A stretch of 12,047 nt of DNA, taken from CAZDSS01 sp964508185. GTDB lineage: Bacteria > Pseudomonadota > Alphaproteobacteria > Sphingomonadales > Govanellaceae. The DNA lies in NCBI GenBank assembly GCA_964508185.1, contig CAZDSS010000076.1:1-12047 (forward strand). Direction: 5' to 3'. A program made the position numbers and the translations under genes. Positions 5,689 to 12,047 of this stretch are shown piece by piece (within the stretch, counting starts at the first letter, position 1; each line of letters starts with the position of its first letter). The notes below the pieces were generated by a model. That model worked only from the letters and a program-made list of their open reading frames with translations. It searched no databases and had not been told where the DNA came from.

Positions 5689-7224
5689 CTACATCCCTGC
5701 CTGGCGCGCCCCGGCGAGGGCTGCGTATGTGATTCGCCGATAGCTCAGCGCTTCGGCCACATGGACCTCGCGCACGCTATCCGACCCCGCAAGGTCGGCG
5801 AGGGTGCGCGCGACCCTGAGCACCCGGTGGTAGCCGCGGGCGCTGAGCTTCATGCGGCCGACCGCCTCGCCGAGCAGGGCGCGACCCGGGGCGTCGGGCG
5901 TCGCCACCCGGTCGAGGAGCTCGCCGTCCGCCTCCGCGTTGCACTGGACGGGGCCGTCGCCGTAGCGCGCCCGCTGCACCGCACGCGCCGCCTCCACCCG
6001 CGCCGCCACCTCGGCCGAGCCTTCGGCGGGCGGCGGCAGGGTGAGATCCTCGGCGCTGACCGCCGGCACCTCGATATGGATGTCGAAGCGATCGAGCAAG
6101 GGGCCCGAGAGACGGCCCTGATATTCCTGGGCGCAGCGCGGCGCCCGCGCGCAGGCGAGCGTCGCATCGTCCAGATGGCCGCAGCGGCAGGGATTCATGG
6201 CGGCGACCAGCTGCACCCGCGCGGGATAGGTCACATGCATCTCGGCGCGGGCGATCACCGCCGTCCCCGTCTCCAGCGGCTGGCGCAGGCTGTCCAGCGT
6301 CTGGCGGGAGAATTCCGGCAGTTCGTCGAGAAACAGCACACCGCGATGGGCGAGCGATACCTCCCCCGGCCGGGCGCGATGGCCGCCGCCCACGAGCGCC
6401 GCCATGGAAGCCGAATGATGGGGGTTGCGGAACGGTCGCCGCAGCGACAGACGGCCGTCGGCGAGCTGCCCGGCAAGGCTTGCGATCATGCTCACCTCAA
6501 GCGCCTCTGCGGGGGTGAGGCGCGGCAGGATGCCGGGAAGGCGGGCCGCCAGCATGGACTTGCCCGAGCCCGGCGGCCCGATCATCAGCAGGTTGTGCCC
6601 GCCCGCCGCAGCAAGCTCCAGCGCCCGCTTGGCGCTTTCCTGGCCCTTGATGTCGCGAAGATCGGGAACGTTGCCCTCGTCCGACGCCGGCCGCGCCTCG
6701 GGCCGGGCGAGCACCTGACTGCCCCTGACGTGATTGACGAGGGCGATCAAGGATGGCGCCGCGACGATGTCGAGATCCCCGGCCCAGGCCGCTTCGCCCC
6801 CCGTGGCGGCGGGGCAGATGAGGCCGCAATCCATGGCGGTGGCCGCAACCGCCGCGGGAAGCGTGCCCGGCACCGGCATGACGGCACCATCAAGCCCGAG
6901 TTCGCCCAGCACCACGTAGCCCGCGACCGCATCGGCCGGTATGACCTCCATGGCGACGAGAAGCGCCACGGCGATGGGCAGGTCATAATGGCTTCCCTCC
7001 TTGGGAAGGTCCGCAGGCGCGAGATTGACGGTGATCCGCTTCGGCGGCAGGGCAAGGCCCACGCCCGACAGCGCGGCGCGTACCCGCTCCCGGGATTCGG
7101 CGACCGCCTTGTCCGCTAGCCCCACGATGGTGAAGGCCGGCAGGCCCGATGCGATCTGGACCTGAACGTCCACCGGCCGCGCCTCCAGCCCGAGAAACGC
7201 GACCGTCGTCACATGCGCGACCAT
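5689..7224 (-). CDS. comM: ComM/YifB family AAA+ ATPase (Mg chelatase-like)
   Basis: ComM is a cytosolic hexameric helicase that promotes branch migration when incoming single-stranded DNA recombines during natural transformation; it is also kept by many bacteria not known to be competent. The 511 residues match the family. N-terminal ChlI-type domain to about 165 (VGLADKAVAESRERVRAAL, 34-52; HYDLPIAVALL, 79-89), AAA+ core with Walker A GPPGSGKS (216-223) and Walker B LFLDELPEF (297-305), then the NPCRCGH segment (344-350) with Cys358 and Cys364, DRFDIH (378-383), and the C-terminal helical domain. ATG 7224 is chosen because AAGGGGGG (complement of 7231-7238) lies 6 bases upstream; an ATG at 7248 has no such support. 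No other competence gene is in view. Confidence 0.94.
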   Translation of the reverse strand: MVAHVTTVAFLGLEARPVDVQVQIASGLPAFTIVGLADKAVAESRERVRAALSGVGLALPPKRITVNLAPADLPKEGSHYDLPIAVALLVAMEVIPADAVAGYVVLGELGLDGAVMPVPGTLPAAVAATAMDCGLICPAATGGEAAWAGDLDIVAAPSLIALVNHVRGSQVLARPEARPASDEGNVPDLRDIKGQESAKRALELAAAGGHNLLMIGPPGSGKSMLAARLPGILPRLTPAEALEVSMIASLAGQLADGRLSLRRPFRNPHHSASMAALVGGGHRARPGEVSLAHRGVLFLDELPEFSRQTLDSLRQPLETGTAVIARAEMHVTYPARVQLVAAMNPCRCGHLDDATLACARAPRCAQEYQGRLSGPLLDRFDIHIEVPAVSAEDLTLPPPAEGSAEVAARVEAARAVQRARYGDGPVQCNAEADGELLDRVATPDAPGRALLGEAVGRMKLSARGYHRVLRVARTLADLAGSDSVREVHVAEALSYRRITYAALAGARQAGM

Positions 7225-7311
7225 TGTGATCCCCCCTTGCTCGTTCACGAGAATAGCCGATGTTGTCCTTCTCGCAAATCGCGAATGGAACGTGTTGCCA
7301 ACCGCTCCGCC

Positions 7312-7340
7312 TTGACGCCCGCGTTCCCCCGCCCCATTCT
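7312..7340 (+). promoter_or_regulatory. ampG: Candidate sigma-70 promoter of ampG
   Basis: TTGACG (7312-7317, five of six matches to the -35 consensus) and CATTCT (7335-7340, three of six) are 17 bases apart. Transcription would start near 7347, about 40 bases before ATG 7387. It lies in the 162-base divergent region between comM and ampG, where I find no other signal. Confidence 0.35.
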
Positions 7341-7386
7341 GGCGCGAACCCGCGGGCCCTGCGGGCTGTTCGAGACCGGAGTTGCG

Positions 7387-8739
7387 ATGCAGAAGGAACG
7401 GCGCTGGCGGGACGCGATCACCGTATATGCGGAGCCGCGCGTCTTCTCCCTTCTGTTCTTCGGCTTCTCGAGCGGCCTGCCGCTGGCGCTGACCGCAAGC
7501 ACCCTCGCCACCTGGCTCGCCGACGTGGGCGTGTCGCTCACCACCATCGGGCTATTCGCGGCGGTGGGCGCGCCCTATTCATTGAAATTCCTGTGGGCGC
7601 CGGTGATCGACCGGGTGCGGCTTCCGGGTCTGTCCCGTCTCCTCGGCCATCGCCGGGCCTGGCTCGTGGCGGTGCAATGCGCGTTGATCCTCGCGATCAT
7701 CGGTTTGGGCGCGAGCGATCCGCGCGAGGGGCCGATGCTGACGGCGTTGTTTGCCCTCCTCGTCTCCTTCCTTTCCGCAAGCCAGGACGTGGTGATCGAC
7801 GCCTACCGGGTCGAGATTCTCGATGCGGACCAATATGCGGCGGGGGCTGCGACCACGGTATTCGGCTATCGCATCGGCATGCTGATATCGGGCGCAGGCG
7901 CCCTGTTCCTTGCCGACCGCATGCCGTGGCTCACGGTATTCCTTGTGATGGCGGCGGTGCAGGCGGTGGGACTTGTGACAACGCTCGTCCGGCCCGAGCC
8001 GCCGGCGCGCGGGGGCGAGACGCTCGCCGCCGAGGAAGCGGCCGCGACGCGCCTTCTCGGCGCGCCGGCGACGCGGGACGCCCTGCACCGGGCGATGGCC
8101 TGGATATATGTGGCGGCGATCGCCCCGTTCCGCGAGTTCCTGACCCGCAATGGCGCCGCGACCGCCGCAGTGATCCTGGCCTTCGTCGTCTTCTACAAGT
8201 TCGGCGACGCGCTTGCCGGCACCATGACCAATCCGTTCCTGCTGAAGATCGGCTTCACCAAGAGCGAGATCGCGGAGGTGGTGAAGCTGTTCGGCTTCGT
8301 CGCGACCCTCGTGGGCCTTGCGCTCGGCGGCGGTCTCATCAGGGTCATGGGGCTGTTCCGCGCGCTTCTTCTGTGCGGGATCCTGCAACTTGCATCGAAT
8401 CTCATGTTCGCGGTCCAGGCGGTGATCGGCGCCGATATCGGCTTCCTTGCGGTCACCATCGCCTTCGAGAATCTGGCGGGCGGCATGGGATCGGCGGTCT
8501 TCGTCGCCTATATCTCGAGCCTGTGCAATCTCGCCTTCACGGCGACGCAATATGCGCTGCTCAGCTCGTTGGCCGTGGTGGGGCGGACCCTGCTGTCCAC
8601 CGGCGGGGGCGCGGTGGCGGAGGCTGTCGGCTGGGTGCAGTTCTTCGCTTTGACCGCCCTTGCCGCCGTTCCCGGGATCATCCTGCTCTTCGTCCTCAAC
8701 CGCATGGGCCTTGGCGTGCGGGCGGAAGCCCGCGCCTAG
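7387..8739 (+). CDS. ampG: AmpG-family muropeptide permease (MFS transporter)
   Basis: AmpG is an inner-membrane transporter that brings GlcNAc-anhydroMurNAc peptides from the periplasm into the cytosol for cell-wall recycling; in bacteria with AmpR/AmpC it also feeds beta-lactamase induction. The product has 450 residues and about a dozen hydrophobic segments. Family signatures are FGFSSGLPLALTASTLATWL (25-44), GAPYSLKFLWAPVIDR (61-76), SQDVVIDAYRVE (132-143), NPFLLKIGFTKSEI (282-295) and FENLAGGMGSAVFVAYISSL (360-379). ATG 7387 puts the first membrane segment about 20 residues in, with GGAG at 7378-7381; the frame is open from 7213, but that stretch is not family-like. The stop overlaps the stop of the convergent gene. 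No peptidoglycan-recycling partner is adjacent. Confidence 0.9.
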   Translation: MQKERRWRDAITVYAEPRVFSLLFFGFSSGLPLALTASTLATWLADVGVSLTTIGLFAAVGAPYSLKFLWAPVIDRVRLPGLSRLLGHRRAWLVAVQCALILAIIGLGASDPREGPMLTALFALLVSFLSASQDVVIDAYRVEILDADQYAAGAATTVFGYRIGMLISGAGALFLADRMPWLTVFLVMAAVQAVGLVTTLVRPEPPARGGETLAAEEAAATRLLGAPATRDALHRAMAWIYVAAIAPFREFLTRNGAATAAVILAFVVFYKFGDALAGTMTNPFLLKIGFTKSEIAEVVKLFGFVATLVGLALGGGLIRVMGLFRALLLCGILQLASNLMFAVQAVIGADIGFLAVTIAFENLAGGMGSAVFVAYISSLCNLAFTATQYALLSSLAVVGRTLLSTGGGAVAEAVGWVQFFALTALAAVPGIILLFVLNRMGLGVRAEARA

Positions 8740-8760
8740 TAGCGCCGGAACCAGCCGGCG
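8713..8760. other. Two hairpins flanking the overlapping stop codons of ampG and the 8736-9290 gene
   Basis: GCGGGC (8718-8723) and GCCCGC (8728-8733) pair around a GGAA tetraloop, and the stem continues with CGG/GCC pairing beyond a 2-base bulge (8713-8715 with 8734-8736). Seven bases on, CGCCGG (8743-8748) pairs with CCGGCG (8755-8760) around a 6-base loop. The stops of both genes (TAG at 8737-8739 on plus; complement of 8736-8738 on minus) lie between them. No T-run follows on either strand, so a terminator role is possible but unproven. Confidence 0.35.
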
Positions 8761-9290
8761 ATCCCACCCTTGCGCCGCACCTTGGTGACAAGGCGGAATC
8801 CCATGCGCTCCATGAGCAGCATCAAACCCTTTTTCGTGAAGGTGAGCGGGAAGCCCGCCACCCGCCCCGCCGGCACTTCCACATAGAGCTGGCCGCCGGG
8901 AACGAGATCCTGCCGGAATCGCGCGAGAAGGGCCGCGGGATCCGCCGTCGCGGCGAGGCTGTGAACGGCGAGGATCGCATCGACCGGCCCGTCCGCTTCG
9001 GCGACCATGACGGCGTCCGCGACACGCAATCCGTGGGGGACGGCCGACCGGTCGAGCACCCGCGCGCCCGGGGAAATTCCCTTTGGGCGCAGGACCATAG
9101 GCCGAATGTCCGATATTTTTGCGACCCCATCCGGGTGTTTCGGCTTCGCCTGAAGTTCAGCTTCCGCTATGCTAAGGCCGCAATTGCCGCAGGACATTAC
9201 CGTTTCCGGCGCAGCGACGAGGCTTACGGATCTGTGCAGCAGAGAACCGCAGGCCGGGCACAAGGCAGCGCTCAGGGGAGGAACGGACAT
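8736..9290 (-). CDS. Zinc-ribbon protein with a shortened methyltransferase-like domain
   Basis: 184 residues from ATG 9290 (MSVPPLSAALCPACG). The frame is open to an ATG at 9344, which has no Shine-Dalgarno; 9290 has only a weak AGG about 7 bases upstream, so the start is uncertain. Cys11, Cys14, Cys34 and Cys37 form a probable zinc ribbon. Residues 103-168 resemble the second half of a class I methyltransferase (Methyltransf_23 type): VDAILAVHSLAATADPAALL (103-122), LVPGGQLYVEVP (129-140) and FTKKGLMLLMERMGF (151-165). The expected glycine-rich SAM loop is missing: VLDRSAVP (78-85) stands where VLDxGxGxG would be, and the gap to VDAI is only about 20 residues. It may be a methyltransferase relic or a non-catalytic protein. 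Function is unknown. It is convergent with ampG and divergent from olsB. Confidence 0.7.
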   Translation of the reverse strand: MSVPPLSAALCPACGSLLHRSVSLVAAPETVMSCGNCGLSIAEAELQAKPKHPDGVAKISDIRPMVLRPKGISPGARVLDRSAVPHGLRVADAVMVAEADGPVDAILAVHSLAATADPAALLARFRQDLVPGGQLYVEVPAGRVAGFPLTFTKKGLMLLMERMGFRLVTKVRRKGGIAGWFRRY

Positions 9291-9441
9291 GAACACACCT
9301 ATCGGAATGGCCGCATTGCGGAACAGGATGGAAGGAGGCGTCATGGGATGCGATCGCCGTCTTCCGGCGCCGTCATGGCGGCGTCATGATCCTGTCCCAG
9401 TTTATGGACGAGAAAGGCAGAAGGACGGAAGTCCGGAATGA
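9289..9441 (+). CDS. Possible small ORF, 50 residues, with a strong Shine-Dalgarno
   Basis: AGGGGAGG (9274-9281) lies 7 bases before ATG 9289, and a second ribosome-site-like AAGGAGG (9332-9338) precedes an in-frame ATG at 9343. The product (MNTPIGMAALRNRMEGGVMG..., 50 residues) is Arg-rich, has no membrane segment, and is not recognised. Its start overlaps the ATG of the divergent minus-strand gene, and the putative Pho box lies inside it. The Shine-Dalgarno bases are also codons of the minus-strand gene, so chance is a real alternative. Treat as a weak candidate. Confidence 0.15.
   Translation: MNTPIGMAALRNRMEGGVMGCDRRLPAPSWRRHDPVPVYGRERQKDGSPE
9370..9398 (+). promoter_or_regulatory. Putative PhoB box upstream of olsB
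   Basis: Three 7-base direct repeats start exactly 11 bases apart: CCGTCAT (9370-9376), GCGTCAT (9381-9387) and CTGTCCC (9392-9398). The PhoB half-site consensus is CTGTCAT with 4-base spacers, also an 11-base period. Matches are 6, 5 and 5 of 7. The orientation points toward olsB. Against it, the spacers are not AT-rich, no clear -10 follows at the usual 10 bases (TTTATG at 9401-9406 is the nearest), and olsB starts about 155 bases downstream. Confidence 0.3.
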
Positions 9442-9501
9442 TGTCGATGATCTGTTCGGGGACGATGCTTTCCGGATCCGCTGCCGCGATGAAGTCAATG
9501 G

Positions 9502-9530
9502 TTGATTTTATCGTGACATTTCTTTCCAAT
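9502..9530 (+). promoter_or_regulatory. olsB: Candidate promoter close to olsB
   Basis: TTGATT (9502-9507) and TCCAAT (9525-9530) each match the sigma-70 consensus at four of six bases and are 17 bases apart, in the most AT-rich part of the region. Transcription would start near 9537, leaving a short leader before ATG 9554. If used, this would be a basal promoter separate from the upstream repeats. Confidence 0.25.
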
Positions 9531-9553
9531 TGCAAGTTCGGGTCAACGACAAG

Positions 9554-10462
9554 ATGAGCTATCCAGGTTTGCATTCGCGGGTCACAGCGGCGGCCAACGT
9601 CCAGTCCGTCACAACTTTCGCCGAGGTGGGTCCGCTCGAGGTGCGGCTCGCCGAGACCGAGGCCGAACTTCTGGCGGCGCAGCGTCTGCGCTATCGCGTC
9701 TTTTATGAGGAGATGGGAGCGCGCCCAAACGAGGACATGGCGCGGGAGCGGCGGGATTTCGACCGCTTCGACGAAATCTGCGACCATCTTCTGGTGGTCG
9801 ATCGCTCGCGCCCGCTGGACGAGGGCGTGGTCGGCACCTACCGGCTCCTGCGCGAGAGCGTGGCGGGCGGCCGCGACGGCTTCTATTCCCAGCAGGAATA
9901 TGACCTCACCCCCCTGTTCGGCGAGGAGTTCCGCCGCACCATGATGCCCGGCCGGCAGCTTCTGGAGCTCGGCCGGTCCTGCGTCCATGAGGATTATCGC
10001 AGCAATTCCACGATCCACCTGCTGTGGCGCGGGATCGCCATCTATACCCTCATGCACAATATCGGCTACATGTTCGGCTGCGCGAGCCTGCCCGGCACCA
10101 ATCCGCGCGACCATGCCATGGCGCTCTCCTATCTCTATCACGAGTTCCGCATTCCGGACCTGTTCACCGTCCAGGCCCAGCCGCACCGCTTCCACGACAT
10201 GAACATGATCCCGCGCGACAAGGTGGACGTGCGCGCGGCGCGGCGCGCCCTGCCGCCGCTCGTCAAGGGCTATCTCCGCCTCGGCTGCTTCATCGGCGAC
10301 GGCGCGGTGGTGGACGAGCAGTGGGGATCGACGGACATCTTCATCCTGCTGCCCGTGGAGCGCATCACCCACCGCTACCAGCAGCATTTCGAGCTTTCGG
10401 AACTGGCGGCGCCCGAGATCGTCGATCCCTTCGCGGCGACCGACAGCGTGCGCATCATCTGA
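9554..10462 (+). CDS. olsB: L-ornithine N-alpha-acyltransferase (OlsB-type GNAT fold)
   Basis: OlsB transfers a 3-hydroxyacyl chain from acyl-ACP to the alpha-amino group of ornithine, giving lyso-ornithine lipid, the first step to phosphorus-free ornithine lipids. The 302 residues fit the family (Acetyltransf_5). Family-like segments are LRYRVFYEEMGARP (45-58), CDHLLVVD (76-83), VGTYRLLR (93-100), LELGRSCVHEDYRS (137-150), LLWRGIAIY (156-164), MFGCASLPGTNP (173-184), PPLVKGYLRLGCFIGDGAVV (234-253) and TDIFILLP (260-267). I chose ATG 9554; a TTG at 9530 in the same frame adds 8 residues, and neither has a good Shine-Dalgarno. The OlsA partner is not in view. It converges on maeB across a strong terminator. 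A related acyl-ACP-dependent N-acyltransferase with another amine acceptor is possible. Confidence 0.82.
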   Translation: MSYPGLHSRVTAAANVQSVTTFAEVGPLEVRLAETEAELLAAQRLRYRVFYEEMGARPNEDMARERRDFDRFDEICDHLLVVDRSRPLDEGVVGTYRLLRESVAGGRDGFYSQQEYDLTPLFGEEFRRTMMPGRQLLELGRSCVHEDYRSNSTIHLLWRGIAIYTLMHNIGYMFGCASLPGTNPRDHAMALSYLYHEFRIPDLFTVQAQPHRFHDMNMIPRDKVDVRAARRALPPLVKGYLRLGCFIGDGAVVDEQWGSTDIFILLPVERITHRYQQHFELSELAAPEIVDPFAATDSVRII

Positions 10463-10489
10463 CGCCGGGCCACAGGCGATCCACAGGAA

Positions 10490-10524
10490 AAAGCCCCGCG
10501 TTCCCGAAGGAAACGCGGGGCTTT
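10490..10524. terminator. Bidirectional Rho-independent terminator between olsB and maeB
   Basis: AAAGCCCCGCGTT (10490-10502) and AACGCGGGGCTTT (10512-10524) form a perfect 13-base-pair stem with a 9-base loop. On the minus strand it ends in five T residues (complement of 10488-10492), ideal for maeB. On the plus strand the tail is TTTCCTT, weaker but usable for olsB, which stops 27 bases before the stem. Confidence 0.92.
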
Positions 10525-10537
10525 CCTTGTCCATACC

Positions 10538-12047
10538 CTAGCGGCGGGACTTGGCCTTGATGGCGTTGTGGGCCGCGATCGCCGCCATGTTGACGAGGTC
10601 GGTCGTGCCCGCGCCCATGGGCACCACCTGGATCGATTTGGACAGGCCGGTGAGCACGGGGCCGATGGCCCGCACCCCGCCCATCTCCTTCATGAGCTTG
10701 GCCGCGATATGGGCCGAATGCAGCGCCGGCATGATGAGCACGTTGGCCGGGCCGCTCAGGCGGCAGAAGGGATAGAGCGCCCGCACGTCCATGTTGAGGG
10801 CGACGGAAGGGTTCATCTCGCCGTCATATTCGAAGTCCACCTGACGCTGGTCGAGGAGGGCCACCGCCTCGCGCACATGGTCGCTGGTGGGCAGGCGCGG
10901 CGAGCCGAAGTTCGAATACGACAGGAAGGCGACCCGCGGGTCGTGGCCGAACTGACGGGCGACGTCCGCGCTCTGGATCGCGATGTCGACGAGCTGCTCG
11001 GCCGTCGGGCGCTCGTTCACCGCGGTGTCGGCGATGAACACGGTGCGGGTCTGGGCGACGAGCACCGTGAGGCCGAACAGGCGATGGGCGGGCAGCGGAT
11101 CCACCGCCCTGTTGATGGTCTCGAGCACCACCGCATAGTTGCGGGTGACTCCCGTGACCATGGCGTCGGCCTCGCCGAGCGCCACCATGACGGCGCCCAG
11201 CATGTTGCGGTCGGTGTTCACCATGCGCAGGCAGTCGCGATAGAGGCTGCCGCGGCGCTGCAGGCGCTTGTAGAGATAATCCGCATAGGCGCTCGCCCGC
11301 GCGTTCGACCGCGGCTGGCAGATCTCCACGTCCTCAGCGGCGGTGACGCCGATCTGGGCCATGGTGTCGCGGATCACCTTCTCGTCCCCGATGAGGACCG
11401 GCTTGCCGTAGCCGGCATTGCGGAAGGCCATGGCGGCGCGAATCACCGATTCCTCCTCGCCCTCGGCGAAGACCACCCGCTGCGGCTCGGCCGCGATCTC
11501 GTCGAACACCCGCTGGAGCGTGGCGATGGTGGGATTGAGTCGGGCCTGCAGCTCGCGCTTGTAGGCCTCCATGTCCACGATGGGCCGGCGGGCGACGCCC
11601 GTCTCCATGGCGGCCACCGCCACCGCCGGCGGAATGGCGCTGATGAGGCGCGGATCAAACGGCGCCGGGATGATGTATTTGGGGCCGTATTTGGGACGCT
11701 CGCCCGAATAGGCGACGGCGACCTCGTCCGGCACGTCCTCCCGCGCCAGCATGGCGATGGCCCGGGCCGCGGCGATTTTCATGGCGTCATTGATGGTGCG
11801 CGCCCGCACGTCCAGCGCCCCGCGGAAGATGTAGGGGAAGCCGAGGACGTTGTTGACCTGGTTCGGATAGTCCGAACGGCCCGTGGCGACGATGGCGTCG
11901 GGCCGCACCTGATAGACCGCTTCGGGGGTGATTTCGGGATCGGGATTGGCCATGGCGAAGACGATGGGCTTGTCGGCCATGCTTTCGATCATCTCGGGCG
12001 TCACCGCGTCCTTGATGTAGAGGCCTATGAAGACGTCGGCGCCCTTC
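10538..12047 (-). CDS. maeB: NADP-dependent malic enzyme, MaeB type with phosphotransacetylase-like domain (partial, C-terminal 502 residues)
   Basis: Malic enzyme oxidatively decarboxylates malate to pyruvate with NAD(P)+, linking the TCA cycle to pyruvate and, in the NADP form, to reducing power. The reading frame runs off the right edge, so the N-terminal malate-binding domain is missing. Visible parts are the end of the nucleotide-binding domain (GADVFIGL, KPIVFAMANPDPEITPEA, GRSDYPNQVNNVLGFPYIFR) and then, from RVVFAEGEEESVIRAA, a phosphotransacetylase-like domain of about 320 residues ending in VPMGAGTTDLVNMAAIAAHN. In studied MaeB proteins this domain has no acetyltransferase activity and takes part in acetyl-CoA regulation; that is family knowledge. 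NAD versus NADP preference cannot be decided from this fragment. It ends in TAG followed closely by a strong shared terminator. Confidence 0.94.
   Translation of the reverse strand, partial: KGADVFIGLYIKDAVTPEMIESMADKPIVFAMANPDPEITPEAVYQVRPDAIVATGRSDYPNQVNNVLGFPYIFRGALDVRARTINDAMKIAAARAIAMLAREDVPDEVAVAYSGERPKYGPKYIIPAPFDPRLISAIPPAVAVAAMETGVARRPIVDMEAYKRELQARLNPTIATLQRVFDEIAAEPQRVVFAEGEEESVIRAAMAFRNAGYGKPVLIGDEKVIRDTMAQIGVTAAEDVEICQPRSNARASAYADYLYKRLQRRGSLYRDCLRMVNTDRNMLGAVMVALGEADAMVTGVTRNYAVVLETINRAVDPLPAHRLFGLTVLVAQTRTVFIADTAVNERPTAEQLVDIAIQSADVARQFGHDPRVAFLSYSNFGSPRLPTSDHVREAVALLDQRQVDFEYDGEMNPSVALNMDVRALYPFCRLSGPANVLIMPALHSAHIAAKLMKEMGGVRAIGPVLTGLSKSIQVVPMGAGTTDLVNMAAIAAHNAIKAKSRR

Noticed and set aside
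5761..7119. 452-codon plus-strand open frame opposite comM
   Set aside because: Arg/His-rich shadow with no motif; comM is complete and well conserved on the minus strand.
7579..8550. 323-codon minus-strand open frame antisense to ampG
   Set aside because: Charged, repetitive Arg/Glu/His composition and no Shine-Dalgarno; a shadow of the membrane protein gene.
7260..9389. 709-codon plus-strand open frame covering ampG and beyond
   Set aside because: It is out of frame with ampG, has no membrane segments or motifs, and passes through two real genes and an intergenic region; it is an effect of high GC content.
9513..9550. A second Pho box near the olsB start (GTGACAT at 9513-9519 read in reverse)
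   Set aside because: Only one half-site-like 7-mer is present; no partner at 11 bases on either side.
9341..10534. 397-codon minus-strand open frame opposite olsB
   Set aside because: It runs across the strong terminator at 10490-10524 and has no family-like features; olsB on the plus strand accounts for the region.
1..12047. CRISPR arrays, insertion sequences, prophage or toxin-antitoxin genes
   Set aside because: No regularly spaced long repeats, terminal inverted repeats, transposase or integrase motifs, or paired small toxin-antitoxin frames were seen.

Overview
The window is an ordinary, GC-rich, tightly packed chromosomal region of an alphaproteobacterium. The evidence is the aroA-cmk-rpsA order, the TIGR02300 zinc-ribbon/acidic-tail protein next to aroA, a class II-like EPSP synthase, an OlsB-type ornithine acyltransferase and a MaeB-type chimeric malic enzyme. 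The order or genus cannot be fixed from the sequence. I see no mobile element, CRISPR array, tRNA or rRNA.

Left block, minus strand (1-2659): aroA and cmk overlap by 4 bases (ATGA) and are probably translationally coupled. They are followed by rpsA, which runs off the left edge. A hairpin plus T-run at the end of cmk suggests that rpsA is also transcribed on its own; its leader holds a further hairpin. Divergent from aroA, on the plus strand, are the TIGR02300 gene (2909-3256), a thiolase (3300-4490) and an acyl-CoA dehydrogenase (4540-5679). The last two probably form a fatty-acid or branched-chain acyl-CoA oxidation pair.

Middle block: comM (5689-7224, minus) converges on the dehydrogenase with only 9 bases between stops and diverges from ampG (7387-8739, plus), the muropeptide permease. 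The ampG stop overlaps the stop of a convergent small gene (8736-9290, minus) that joins a zinc ribbon to a shortened methyltransferase-like domain.

Right block: olsB (9554-10462, plus) makes lyso-ornithine lipid and converges on maeB (10538 to past the right edge, minus), with a strong two-way terminator between them. Three 7-base direct repeats with an exact 11-base period lie about 155 bases upstream of olsB and resemble a PhoB box. Ornithine lipid synthesis is phosphate-starvation controlled in rhizobia, so this is the most testable regulatory idea here.

I did not find a convincing undescribed multi-gene system. The most unusual items are the methyltransferase-like gene lacking a recognisable SAM-binding loop, the putative Pho box, and the hairpins placed on or beside stop codons at tight gene junctions.
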